DNA of 34,468 bases from Micromonospora sp. MW-13 (GTDB taxonomy: Bacteria > Actinomycetota > Actinomycetes > Mycobacteriales > Micromonosporaceae): positions 1-34,468 of the forward strand of contig NZ_QKKX01000012.1 of the NCBI RefSeq assembly GCF_003434305.1, read 5' to 3'. The notes beneath the pieces were generated by a model. The model was not told the DNA's origin. It worked only from the letters and a program-made list of their open reading frames with translations, and made no database searches. Below are positions 7,762 through 22,900 of the stretch, one piece after another (the first letter of the stretch is position 1; each line of letters starts with the position of its first letter). Made by a program: the position numbers and the translations under genes.

Positions 7762-7917
7762 CCTATGGAGCTGAGTCGTTGACGTCATCACCGTCGGTCG
7801 GGCCACCACCGTTCGCGGTTACCCACCACCCCGTCGGGGTCCTGGCCGACGAGCGTGGCCCGGGGTCGCCGATGGCGGCGGGCGTGGCCGATGTCGTATC
7901 CGACTCAGCTCCACAGG
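7762..7917. repeat. 156-bp element bounded by 28-bp imperfect inverted repeats
   Basis: Positions 7762-7789 and 7890-7917 are inverted copies of each other with 23 of 28 positions matching, including a perfect 12-bp core GGAGCTGAGTCG / CGACTCAGCTCC at 7767-7778 and 7901-7912. The interior has no credible gene. This is the layout of a miniature inverted-repeat transposable element or the joined ends of a deleted insertion sequence. I cannot assign a family, and no clear target duplication is visible. Confidence 0.55.
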
Positions 7918-7966
7918 CCCTCGAGCGGTGGTCGTGTGGACCGGCCCGGGCGGGCACAGTGGAGGC

Positions 7967-8100
7967 TTGACATCCTCCCCGTCCTAAAGGACGGGGATTC
8001 CCGTGGTCGCCCTCAGGTGTTCCTGCTTCACCGACAGCTGCCCCGAACGGAGGTTCCCCCGTTGAGGTCTTACACCGTCTCCACAGGCGGTCACCGCCAG
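7967..8100 (-). ncRNA. Possible omegaRNA (reRNA) scaffold overlapping tnpB 3' end
   Basis: In IS200/IS605 elements the guide RNA of TnpB derives from the 3' end of tnpB plus the right end, with the guide taken from DNA just outside the element. Here that region, including the terminal hairpin, is retained although the nuclease is truncated. The outer flank below 7967 on the minus strand would be the guide. The extent given is a guess; no transcription evidence is available. Confidence 0.25.
7977..7996. repeat. Right-end hairpin of IS200/IS605 remnant
   Basis: CCCCGTCC, loop TAAA, GGACGGGG forms a perfect 8-bp stem. It overlaps the tnpB stop codon (TAG at 7986-7984) and sits 6 bp from the terminal TCAA. 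It may also act as a transcription terminator for the remnant. Confidence 0.8.
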
Positions 8101-8535
8101 CCCGGCGGCCAGAATGTTACGGGCGGCGTTGACGTCGCGGTCGTGGACGGTGCCGCACCGGCACGTCCACGACCGTACGGTCAGCGGTATCCGCTCAGCG
8201 CGGGCACCACACGTCGAGCACAGTTTCGAGCTGGGGAACCAGCGGTCCACGACCACCAGGTTCCGGCCGTGCCAGTCGGTCTTGTATTCGAGCAGGGTGC
8301 GGAACTGCCGCCAGGCCGCGTCGCTGATCGCGCGAGCCAAGCTGTGGTTCTTGACCATATTGCGAGCCAGGTGCCGCAGCGCCTGTTGCAACGGCACGGA
8401 CGACACCTCGTTGAGGAACGCCAGCCCGTTGTAGACCAGCCGGACACACCCGAACGTCCGCGTGAGCTCCGCCGCCTGCGCGTCGCTCGGGTGGAAGCGG
8501 TACTTGAACGCCCGCTTCACCCCACGACTGACCAT
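7984..8535 (-). pseudogene. tnpB: TnpB (OrfB, RNA-guided nuclease family) with two in-frame internal deletions
   Basis: The 183-residue frame keeps both ends of an actinobacterial TnpB of about 380-400 residues. The N-terminus (RGVKRAFKYRFHPSDAQAAELTRTFGC) is intact, then VYN jumps to LAFLNEVSSVPLQQALRHL, and that jumps to RNMVKNHSLARAISDAAWRQFR. The missing parts are the start of the helical region and nearly all of RuvC, including the first catalytic Asp and the catalytic Glu. The zinc ribbon (CSTC...CRC) and the third RuvC Asp in DRDVNAARN remain, as does the normal C-terminus ending TTGIPVL. It cannot cut DNA. That both deletions keep frame leaves room for a retained role, but decay is the default reading. 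Confidence 0.82.
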
Positions 8536-8649
8536 GACTCACAAGCTAGCCGGCCAACGATTGAACCTTGCAGTGACACGGATGGACGCCTATCCGCCTT
8601 GCCGGCGGATCGGCTTCCTGCCCTGCTCCGCAGGAGTTCCGTTTCCTCC

Positions 8650-8665
8650 CCGGCCTGAAAGCCGG
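8650..8665. repeat. Second IS-end-like hairpin in the serpin leader
   Basis: CCGGC, loop CTGAAA, GCCGG sits in a stretch (8645-8676) that aligns with the right-end hairpin region at 7973-8006 in the same orientation: both read CCTCCCCG...CCT...AAAG...ATTCC/TATCC...CGG. It is either the left end of the same element or the end of another copy. The serpin Shine-Dalgarno sequence directly follows it. Confidence 0.55.
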
Positions 8666-8686
8666 AGTATCCACGGAAGGAATCCG

Positions 8687-9940
8687 ATGACGACGAACCT
8701 CCACGGCCCGCTGGCCCGCTACGCCGCCCGGCTGCACGGCTCGGTCGGCGACCGGCACCACGTCGCGTCCCCGCTGGGCGCCTGGCTGCTGCTCGCGCTG
8801 GGCGGCTCGACCGGTCCCGACCGGGACGCCGACGGTCTCGCCGACGCGCTGGGCACCGACCCGGCGACGGCGGCGCGGACGGCCGCCGCGCTGCTCGACG
8901 CCCCGCACCCGCTGGTGCCGGCGGCCACCGCCGTCTGGCACCGGCCGGACGCGGACACCGACGCGCTGGCCGCCTGGCGGGCCACCCTCCCCCGCGCCAC
9001 GCAGACCGGCCCGCTGCCCGACCAGGCCGGCCTGGACGCCTGGGCGCGCAGGCACAGCGCGGGTCTGCTCGACAGGTTCCCGCTGACCCGCTCGTCCCGC
9101 GTCGTGCTCGCGCTGGCCTCGGCCGTGGCCACCCGGATCTCCTGGGCCGACCCGTTCGACCTCGCCCCGGCCACGGCGCTGGGGCCGGACAGCCCCTGGG
9201 CCGGGCGGCTGACCCGGGTGCTGCGCACCCCGGGATACGGGCACCGGGCCTGGATCGCCGCGACGCCGGAGGCCGGCGACGTCGCCGTGCACGCGGCGGC
9301 GGCCGGACCGGGGGCCGGGACCGCCGGGGCCGGGGCCGGGGCCGGGCTGCTGGTCGTGTCGGTGGCCGCCGCGCCCGGGGTCGCCCCCGCCGACGTGCTC
9401 GCCGCCGCGTACCGGATCGCCACCGACGCCGACGCCGACGAGCCCGCCGGCCGGCGGTCGCTGTTCGACCTGCCGCTGGGCGCCACGCCGCTGTGGACGC
9501 TGCGCGAGGAGACCGTCCGCACCCACGCCCGCGACGGCCGGCAGGAGCGGCACACGGCGGCGCTGCCCTGTTGGTCGGCCCGCGACGAGCACGACCTCGC
9601 CGGGCCAGGGCTCGGGTTCCCCGCCCTCGCCCGGGTCCTCGCCCCGCTGGTCGGGGGCACCGAGGTCGAGGCACGGCAGGCCGTCGTCGCCCGGTACAGC
9701 CGGTACGGGTTCGAGGCCGCGGCCGTGACCGCGGCGTTCGCGGCGGTGAGCCTGCCTCCGGAGGGGGTGGCCCGCACCGCCGAGCTGCGCTTCGGCCACC
9801 CGTACGCGGTGGTGGCCGTCGCCACCGACCGGCGGGGCGGCGGGGTGGGCCCGTGGCACGGGGTGCCGGTCTTCTCCGGCTGGGTGGCCGAGCCCGACGA
9901 CGTTGCCGAGGGCGAACTCGCCGACCCGCCCGTGGCGTAG
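8687..9940 (+). CDS. Serpin family protein (divergent)
   Basis: A 417-residue serpin-like protein; serpins inhibit proteases by trapping them with a reactive centre loop. Seen: the N-terminal SPL segment (HHVASPLGAWLLLALGG), a hinge-like YGFEAAAVTAAF, and the closing strands RFGHPYAVVAV and VPVFSGWVAEP, which correspond to the serpin F-x-x-HPF...G-x-V ending. The hinge P14 position, normally Thr/Ser, appears to be Phe, so inhibitory loop insertion is doubtful. No signal peptide is evident, suggesting a cytoplasmic protein. ATG 8687 has GGAAGGA 5 bases upstream and fits the conserved N-terminus. A Gly/Ala-rich insertion (about residues 205-222) is encoded by a CCGGGG repeat. It converges on the NRPS operon. 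Confidence 0.7.
   Translation: MTTNLHGPLARYAARLHGSVGDRHHVASPLGAWLLLALGGSTGPDRDADGLADALGTDPATAARTAAALLDAPHPLVPAATAVWHRPDADTDALAAWRATLPRATQTGPLPDQAGLDAWARRHSAGLLDRFPLTRSSRVVLALASAVATRISWADPFDLAPATALGPDSPWAGRLTRVLRTPGYGHRAWIAATPEAGDVAVHAAAAGPGAGTAGAGAGAGLLVVSVAAAPGVAPADVLAAAYRIATDADADEPAGRRSLFDLPLGATPLWTLREETVRTHARDGRQERHTAALPCWSARDEHDLAGPGLGFPALARVLAPLVGGTEVEARQAVVARYSRYGFEAAAVTAAFAAVSLPPEGVARTAELRFGHPYAVVAVATDRRGGGVGPWHGVPVFSGWVAEPDDVAEGELADPPVA
9324..9346 (+). repeat. CCGGGG hexanucleotide repeat within serpin gene
   Basis: Three complete CCGGGG units and a partial fourth encode a Gly-Ala stretch. It is a likely slippage site and G-quadruplex candidate, and lies in a surface insertion rather than the conserved core. 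Confidence 0.7.
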
Positions 9941-9958
9941 GCCCCGTACCCGGCCGGC

Positions 9959-9994
9959 GCGGGGCCGGTCCCGCCAGGTGCGGGGCCGGTCCCG
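9959..9994. repeat. 15-bp direct repeat in the convergent intergenic region
   Basis: GCGGGGCCGGTCCCG occurs at 9959-9973 and 9980-9994, just after the serpin stop codon. Each copy contains a short palindrome. Function is unknown; it may help end transcription. Confidence 0.6.
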
Positions 9995-10042
9995 GGACGC
10001 CGGGGCGGTCGATCGGGCCGCGCGGATCCGGCCCGGGGACGC

Positions 10043-10079
10043 GTCGGGGGCCGCCGGCAACGCACCGGAGGCCCCCGAC
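10043..10079. terminator. Bidirectional hairpin terminator between serpin and NRPS operon
   Basis: GTCGGGGGCC (10043-10052) pairs perfectly with GGCCCCCGAC (10070-10079); after one mismatch a further 4 bp pair (CCGG/CCGG), with a 7-base loop. It lies 17 bp beyond the NRPS stop codon and 102 bp beyond the serpin stop codon. No T-run follows, as is common in actinomycetes. It marks the downstream edge of the biosynthetic operon. Confidence 0.7.
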
Positions 10080-10096
10080 CGTCGCTCACGACGCCG

Positions 10097-15594
<5,498 letters not shown>

Positions 15595-15598
<4 letters not shown>

Positions 15599-18500
15599 AT
15601 GGTGTGTCCCTCTTCCGTCGCCAGCAGCGCGGCGACCTCGGTGTCGGAGAGCTCGTCGAGTTCCGCGGCGATCAGGCTCTCGATCTGGGCGGCCAGGTCG
15701 GCCACCACCGGGCTGCCGAACAGCGCCCGCATCGGCAGGTCGACGTCCACCTCGGCCCGGATCCGGGCCATCGCCCGCATGCCGCGCAGCGAGTTGCCGC
15801 CGAGGGCGAAGAAGTCGTCGGTCGCGCCGACCTTCTCCACGCCGAGGATGTCGGCGTACACCTCGGCCACCAGGGTCTCGGCGTCGGTGCGCGGGGCGAC
15901 GTACGCGTCGTCGGCAGCCGCGGCGGCCGGGGCGGGCAGCGCGGCCCGGTCCAGCTTGCCGTTCGGGGTCAGCGGCAGCGCGTCGAGCGCGACGAACGCC
16001 GCCGGCACCAGGTGCGCGGGCAGCTCCCGGGCCAGGTCGGCGGCCAGCGTGGCCGCGTCGGCGTCGCCGACCAGGTAGCCGACCAGGGTCGGCTCGCCGG
16101 AGTCGGTGCGCACCACGACGGCGGCCTCGCGGACGCCGGGCCGGCCCAGCAGGGCCGACTCGATCTCGCCCAGCTCGATGCGCATGCCGCGCACCTTCAC
16201 CTGGTCGTCGCGGCGGCCCAGGTACTCCAGCGTCCCGTCGGCCCGCCACCGGGCCAGGTCGCCGGTGCGGTACATCCGCTGCCCGGCCGGCCCGTACGGG
16301 CAGGGCAGGAAGCGCTCGGCGGTCAGGCCGGGGCGGCGCAGGTAGCCGCGGGCGAGTTGGTCGCCCGCGACGTACAGCTCGCCGGCCACGCCCGGCGGCA
16401 CCGGGTCCAGCGCGGCGTCCAGCAGCAGCGCCCGGGTGTTCCAGGTGGGCACGCCGATCGGCACCGGCCCGGCGGGCAGCTCCTGCCCCGGCGCGATCCG
16501 GGCGGCGACGCAGCCGACGGTGGCCTCGGTCGGGCCGTACTCGTTGATCACCGCGACGCCCGGGTGGGCGGCCCGCCAGCCGGCGAGCTGCTCGCCGGTG
16601 AGCGCCTCGCCGCCGATCACCAGGTCGGCCGTCGGGGACAGCGCCTCGTCGAGCAGCGGCAGGTGGCTCGGGGTGACCTTGAGGAAGGCGGGCCGGCCGC
16701 CGAGCCGGGCGGCCGGGTCGTCGATCGCGGCGAGCCGGACCGTGCCGCCGGCGGTGAGCGGCCCGAGCAGCCCGGTGACGGTGAGGTCGAACGACACCGG
16801 CGAGTGCAGCAGCGCGGTGCCGGCCAGCCCCGGGTAGGCGTCCCGCGCCCAGGCCAGGTACGCGGCCACCGACCGGTGCTCCACCACGACGCCCTTGGGG
16901 CGGCCGGTGGAGCCGGAGGTGTACAGCACGTAGGCCGGGTGCTCCGGGCGCAGCGGGGCGGCCCGGTCGGCGTCGGTCAGGTCGGCCGCGTCGAGGTCGC
17001 TGGCGGTGAGCGGGTCGAGCACCAGGGCGTCGCCGGGCACCAGCGCGGCGGTGTCGGCGCCGGTCAGCACCAGCGCCGGCTCGGCGTCGGTCAGCAGGTA
17101 CGCGATCCGGGCCGCCGGGTAGCCGGTGTCCACCGGCACGTACGCCGCGCCGGACTTGAGCACCGCGAGGACGGCCACCAGCAGGTCCATCGAGCGGGGC
17201 AGCGCGAGGGCGACCCGGGTCTCCGGGCCGACCCCGCGGGCGACCAGCAGCCGGGCCAGCCGGTTCGCGGCGGCGTTCAGCTCGGCGTACGTCAGCTCGG
17301 CGCCGTCACAGACCAGCGCGACCGCGCCCGGGGTGGCGGCGGCCTGCCGCTGCACCTCGTCGACGACGGTGCTGACCGGCCGGTCGTGGGCGGTGGCGTT
17401 CCAGGTGTCCAGCACGAGCTGCCGCTCGGCGTCGTCGAGCAGCGGCAGCGCGGAGACCCGCTGGCCGGGGTCGGCGACGGCGGCGACGAGCAGCCGGACG
17501 TACCGGGTCACGACCGCCTCGGCGGTGGCCCGGTCGAACAGGTCGGTGCGGTAGACCAGCCGGCTCTCCCCGGCGGTGACGTCGAAGGCCAGGTCGTCCT
17601 TGGTGGTGCCCAGCGGCACCGGGTCCAGGCCGGAGTCGGGGATGAAGTTCAGCGCCGTCTGGAAGATCGGCTGCACGGACGGGTCCCGCTGCGGGGCGAC
17701 CGCCTCGACGATCTTCTGGAACGGCGTCTGCCCGTGCTCCATCGCGTCCAGCAGGCCGCTTCGGACCCGGCCGAGCAGCTCGGCGACGGTGGGGTCGCCG
17801 GTGAGGTCGCAGCGCAGCGCCACCGGGTTGACGAACATGCCGATCAGCGGGGTCACCTCGGCGGTGTCCCGGCCGGCGGTGGACACCCCGACCACCACGC
17901 TGTCGTCGCCGGAGATCCGGGACAGCAGCGCGGCGAACCCGGTCAGCAGCACCATGTACGGGGTGGCGGCCGACGCGGCGGCGAGCCGCCCGACGGAGTC
18001 GAGCAGCCCGTCGGGCAGGTCGAAGCGCACCTCGTCGCCGGCGAAGCCGAGCTGGGCCGGGCGGGGCCGGTCCAGCGGCAGCGCGGTCACCGCCGGGGCC
18101 CCGGTCAGGTGGCCGGTCCAGAAGGCGAGCTGCCGGTCCAGCTCCGGCCCGGCGAGCTGGTCGCGCTGCCAGGCCGCGAAGTCGGCGTACTGGATGGGCA
18201 GCTCGGGCACGTCGGCCGGCGCGCCGGTGAGCGCGGCGGTGGTGAACGCGGCCAGCTCGCTGGTGAGCACCACCGCCGAGTGGGCGTCGAAGACGGCGTG
18301 GTGCACCACGAACTGCAACGACCACCTCTCGTGGACCTTGACCAGCCGGGCCCGCCACAGCGGCGGGGCGTCCAGCGGGATCGGGGTGCGGGCCAGTTCC
18401 TCGTGGAGCGCCAGGTACCGGGCGGCCAGCTCGGCCGCCGGCAGGCCCGACAGGTCCTCGACGTCCAGCCGGACCGGCTCGTGCTCACGGACCACCTGCA

Positions 18501-18714
18501 CCAGGGCGCCGTCGTCCATCCGCAGGTACGTGCGCAGCGCCTCGTGCCGGGCGACGACCTGGGAGAACACCTCGGTGACCGCGTCGGCGTCCAGCTCGGC
18601 CGGGAAGGGCCACCGGTTGGACACGTTGTAGACCGGCGAGCCGGGGTCGAGCTGGTTGGCCATCCACACCCGCTCCTGCGCGAAGGAGGCAGGGAAGGTC
18701 CACTCCCGGGTCAC
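15595..18714 (-). CDS. NRPS module C-A(Asn)-PCP
   Basis: A 1039-residue single module. The C domain (about 8-430) has HHAVFDA with catalytic His139; the A domain (about 450-890) has complete core motifs ([36 protein letters not shown]); the PCP carries Ser975 in LGGNS; a short acidic tail ([14 protein letters not shown]) ends the protein and may dock to the next synthetase. Reading the pocket residues against GrsA gives DLTKVGEVGK, one residue from the common Asn code DLTKLGEVGK, so Asn is predicted, with Asp less likely. No epimerase domain. The GTG at 18714 is preferred over GTG 18723 because GAGAGG stands 8 bases before it. The last 4 bp overlap the next gene. Confidence 0.95.
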
Positions 18715-18769
18715 TGGGCCCACCTCTCGTTCACGACTGCGGGGCTCCGCTGCGCTGCACTCCTCGCGC

Positions 18770-18958
18770 TCACAGGCTCGCCTCGCGTACGGAGCGGGGT
18801 CGCATGTCGGTCCACACGGTGTCGATGTGCGCCAGGCACTCCTCGCGGGTGCCGGCGAAGCCGGTGGCGTTCCAGCCCGCGGGGAGCTCCCGGTCGGCCG
18901 ACCAGATCGAGTACTGCTCCTCGTCGTTGCGCACGACCAGGAATCGGGATTCGGCCAT
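18770..18958 (-). CDS. MbtH-like protein
   Basis: A 62-residue MbtH family protein, a small chaperone-like partner that binds NRPS adenylation domains and is often needed for their folding or activity. The family signature is intact: N-x-E-x-Q-x-S-x-W ([15 protein letters not shown]), PAGW, then [18 protein letters not shown]. It lies directly before the Asn module gene, whose A domain is the likeliest partner; the Ser and first A domains may also use it. Its ATG overlaps the stop of the oxygenase gene by one base, so the two are translationally coupled. Confidence 0.95.
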   Translation of the reverse strand: MAESRFLVVRNDEEQYSIWSADRELPAGWNATGFAGTREECLAHIDTVWTDMRPRSVREASL

Positions 18959-19911
18959 CAGTTGTCTCCAGTGCTCTCGGGGGTGTGCGGCTCGGCCATC
19001 GCGACGGCGATCTTGCGGGGGCCGGTGAACGGCTCCCGGGCGTGCGCAGCGGTCATGTTGTCCACCACCAGCACGTCGTCGCGCTGGTAGTCGAAGCGGA
19101 CGCTGGCGGCCCGGTAGGCGGCCCGCAGGTGGTCCAGCACGTCGGCGGGGATCTCGCCGCCGTCGCCGTAGTAGGTGTTGGACGGCAAGCCGTCGGGGCC
19201 GAACATCGCCAGCAGCCCCTCCTGGTAGTCCTTCGGCAGGGTGCTCAGGTGGAAGAAGGTGGCGTGGTTGAACCAGCGCGGGGTCTCCGAGCCGGGCCGG
19301 TGGTGCACCACGTCGCGCACGGCGCGGGTGCGCAGCCCGTCCCCGCCGACCCACTCCACGGCGATCCGGTTGGCCGCCGCGTACGCCTCGACCTCGGCCC
19401 GGTCGGCGGTGTTGAACACGTCCTGCCAGCGGGTGCCGAAGTCGGTGTGGAAGTTGCGCACCAGCATCCACCGCCGGCGGACGAACTCCTCCCGCACCGC
19501 CGGGTCGATCAGCTCGTACACCCGGCGCACGTCCGCCAGGGGGGTCGCGCCCCGCGTCTGGGGCGGGGTGACGCACCAGAAGAACAGGGTCAGCGGCCAG
19601 CGCGCCTGGTACGAGTTCTCGTTGTGCAGGAAGATCTCCTCGTCCGGCGGGTAGTCGGTCGAGGTGTAGACCCGGCCCTTGATGGAGTGCCGGGGCGAGG
19701 ACCGCTCGGTGTAGGCCAGCGGCTCACCGGCCAGCGCCCGCACCACCGCGTCGAAGCCGTCGACGCCGCCGACGTCGAAGCCGCGGAACAGCAGCCCGCC
19801 GTGCTCGACGAGGGTGGCCCGCAGCTCGGCCCGGCGGGCGTCGATGAGGTCGGTCAACGCCCGGCCGTCGCTCTCGACGACCACCGGCAGCGTGGCGATC
19901 GTGTCGCTCAT
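18958..19911 (-). CDS. TauD/TfdA (SyrP-like) Fe(II)/2-oxoglutarate-dependent oxygenase
   Basis: A 317-residue oxygenase of the TauD/SyrP group often found in NRPS clusters, where members hydroxylate amino acids, free or bound to a carrier protein. The iron-binding facial triad is visible as His96-x-Glu98 (LHNENSYQ) and His290 (AAHAREPF); Arg299 (TGPRKIAVAM) is placed to hold 2-oxoglutarate. Other family segments are GLLFRGFDV and FFWCVTPPQTRGATPLAD. The ATG at 19911 has GGGAG 9 bases upstream; 28 bp separate it from the PKS gene. Because it sits beside the Asn module, beta-hydroxylation of Asn is a reasonable guess, but another residue or a desaturation cannot be excluded. Confidence 0.9.
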   Translation of the reverse strand: MSDTIATLPVVVESDGRALTDLIDARRAELRATLVEHGGLLFRGFDVGGVDGFDAVVRALAGEPLAYTERSSPRHSIKGRVYTSTDYPPDEEIFLHNENSYQARWPLTLFFWCVTPPQTRGATPLADVRRVYELIDPAVREEFVRRRWMLVRNFHTDFGTRWQDVFNTADRAEVEAYAAANRIAVEWVGGDGLRTRAVRDVVHHRPGSETPRWFNHATFFHLSTLPKDYQEGLLAMFGPDGLPSNTYYGDGGEIPADVLDHLRAAYRAASVRFDYQRDDVLVVDNMTAAHAREPFTGPRKIAVAMAEPHTPESTGDN

Positions 19912-19939
19912 TGCTCTGTACTCCCTTGTTCCTCGGTGC

Positions 19940-22900
19940 TCACGCGCGGGGCAGCCGCGGGATGCTCGTGGACGCCGCCGGGGTGGCCGGCTCGGCAACG
20001 GCGGACGCCTCGGCCCGCAACTCCTCGATCCGGGCGGCCAGCCCGGCGACGGTGGGCGTCTCGAAGAGGCTACGCATCGGCAGCCGCACCCCGGTCGCCT
20101 TGCGCATCGACGCGATGAGCTGCACCGCGACGAGGGAGTTGCCGCCGAGGGCGAAGAAGTCGTCGTCCACGCCCACCACCGGCACCCCGAGGCCGTCGCG
20201 CCACACCTGGGCGATGGTGGCCTCCAGCTCGGTGCGCGGCGCGGCCGAGCCGCCGGCCTCCCCCGTGGCGGTGGACGCGGACGGGTCGGTCTCCGACTCC
20301 AGGCTCTCGGTGGTGACCCGGGCGGCGCGGCGCCGGATGTCGGCCACCGACCGGGTGGTGATCACCACCTGGGCGCCGAGACCCGCGGTGAGGCTGCGCC
20401 GGAACGCCTCCGCGCCGTCCACCGGCCGGATGTCCTCGCCGGGGCCGTCGGAGCCCGGGGCCTCGGCCGGGGCGGCGTCAGCGGTGAGCCCGCCGGTGAC
20501 CGCCGACTGGTCCACCCGGCGCAGCACGAAGTCGCTGATCGAGACCAGTTCCCGGCCTGACACGTCGGTCAGGGTCAGGTCGGCGGAGACCACCTCGTCG
20601 GTGCCGCCGACGCGGTGGCGCAGGTGGCTGTGGAACCGCTCGGGCAGCGCGGCGCGCACCACGATCCGCCCGTAGGACAGCGGCAGGTAGGTGCCGGAGC
20701 CCTGGCCCCGGCCGAACGCGGTGGCCACATCCAGCAGCGCGGGGTGCAGCCCCCACCCGGCCAGGTCGGCGACGGCCTCGGCGGGCGCCTCGACGACGGC
20801 CAGTTCCTCGCCGTCGGCGAGGTGGTGCTCGGCCAGCGACCGCCAGCGCGGCCCGAAGGTCAGCATGCTGGTGCGGCCCCGACCGAACGACGCGTCGTCG
20901 TCGACCCGGCGGGACCGGGCGACCACGTCGGCGAGGTCGGCCGCCGGCGGGGCGGGCTCGTCGGTCCAGCCGGCCGCGCCACGCACGTGGGTGCGCAGCA
21001 CCCCGGCGGCGAGGCTCTGCACCACGAACTCCGTGGACCCGTCCTCGGCGGCGGTCAGCGCCACCCGGTACTGGGCGACCGAGCCGTCGGGCACCGAGAA
21101 CGGCTCCAAGAACACCACGTCGCGCAGTTCCACCGCGGCGTCCGGGCCGGGGGCGGGGACGGCGGCGGCCACGGCGGCGCGGACGGACTCCAGGTGGGCG
21201 GTGCCCGGCACCACCGGCACCCCGCCGATCCGGTGCTCGTCGAGCAGCCAGTGGGTGGCGGCGCAGACCAGGCCGTGCAGCACGGTGCCCTCCGGGCCGG
21301 TCACCTTCGTGGTGAGCACCGGGTGGTCGACGGTGCTGGTGACGGTGTCCCGGGTCAACGCCCGGAACCCGGCCGGGGCGGTGCTCTCCGCCGCCATGCC
21401 GACCTCGGCCCAGCCGCCCCAGTTCTGCGACACCACCGGCGCGGCCCAGCCGGCGCCCGCGCGGGCGTACGCGTCGAGGAAGTTGTTCGCCGCGCAGTAG
21501 TCGACCTGGCCGAAGCCGCCGATCACGGCGGTGATCGAGGAACACAGCACCACGAAGTCCAGCGGCAGGTCGCCGAAGACCTGGGCCAGCGCGAGGGTGC
21601 CGGCGAGCTTCGGGGCGAGCACCCGCTCGGCCTCGGCCCGCTCCTTGACCTCGGCCATGCCGCCGCCGGGCAGGCCGGCGGCGTGCACGAGGCCGTCGAT
21701 CCCGCCGAACTCGGCCTCGGCGGCGGCCCGGACCCGGCGCAGGTCGGCCGGGTCGGTGACGTCGGCGGCGAGCACCAGCACCGACGCGCCGGCCGCCTCC
21801 ATCCGGCGGATCGCGGCGATCGCCCGGCCCACCCGGTCGGCCTGGCCGGAACCGTGCACGGCGAGGTGGTCGTCCCACTGCTCGCGCGGCGGCAGGCCGG
21901 AGCGGGCCAGCAGCACCAGCTTCGCCCGGGCCCGCCGGGCGAAGTCCTCGGCCAGGGTGATGCCGATGCCGCCGAGGCCGCCGGTGATCACGTACCGGCC
22001 GCCGTCGCGCAGCGCACCGGGCTCGCCCTCGGCGTCGACGGTGACCTGCTCGTAGCCGGTGACCCAGCGGCGGGTCCCGCGCAGCGTTACCTCGGTGTGC
22101 TCCGGGTCGACCGGGCGGCGCAGCTCGGCGACCAGGGCGTCCGCCCCGGTGGCGGCGGGGTCGGCGTCGAGCAGCCGGACGGTCAGCCCGGGCAGCTCGA
22201 CGGGGAGCACCCGGGCCAGACCGGTGAGGGTGGCGTGCTCGGGCCGGGTCAGGTCCGCGCCGGTCACGTCGCCGATGCCGGCGGTCACCAGGTCCAGGGT
22301 CAGCGAGCCGTCCTCGGCGGTCCGGCCGGCCCCGGCGAGGGCCTGCGCCAGGTGCAGGGCGCTGAAGAAGCCCCGGTCCTGGGCGGCCCAGCCGGCGGCG
22401 ATGTCGGTGCCGGTGGGCCCGCCGTCGAGGGCGAAGGCGTGCACCAGCCGCCCCGGCAGGTCGTCGCCGAGGGCGGCGACCAGCGCGTCGTGGTCCTCGC
22501 GGGCGCCGGGACGCAGCACGAAGCCGCCGTCGGTGGCGGCGAAGGCGGCGCCGGCGCGTACCTCGACGATCTCGGTGCCGGCGGCGCGCAGGCCGGCGAC
22601 GAGCGCGTCGCCGCGCGGGCCGTCGGCCAGCACCAGGCAGCGGCCGGGCGCGGCGCTGGCCGGCGCGGGCGCGGCCTGGCGCCACACCGGCACGGCGAAC
22701 CACTCGGGCAGCGCCCGCGGGCCGGTCTCGGCCGGCGCGGCGGCGACCTCCTGCACCGGGTCCGGGTCGACCCAGTAGCGGCGCCGCTCGAACGGGTACG
22801 TCGGCAGCGACACCCGCCGGGCCTGCGGGTCGGAGCCGGTGCGCACGGGCAGGCCGGCGCACCACAGCGCCCCGGCGGTGGTGAGCAGGGTGGCCAGGTC

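Larger units (their letters stand above)
7967..8686 (-). mobile_element. IS200/IS605-type element remnant (TnpB only)
   Basis: The remnant reads on the minus strand. Its right end is well defined: guide tetranucleotide GAAT (7997-8000), an 8-bp perfect hairpin (7977-7996) and the terminal TCAA (7967-7970), the arrangement described for the IS608 right end. The interior is a deleted tnpB. No tnpA (Y1 transposase) is present. The left limit is uncertain: a second hairpin of similar sequence and same orientation lies at 8650-8665, close to the serpin start, and could be the left-end hairpin. The stated end is therefore approximate. Confidence 0.6.

Noticed and set aside
7984..8535. TnpB remnant as a nuclease-dead repressor of the TldR type
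   Set aside because: TldR proteins keep most of the fold with mutated active sites; here more than half is missing, so I do not assert that role, only note the intact frame.
8462..8686. N-terminal extension of the serpin reading frame
   Set aside because: The extension runs through the TnpB start and the IS hairpin; the ATG at 8687 has a good ribosome binding site and begins where serpin similarity starts.
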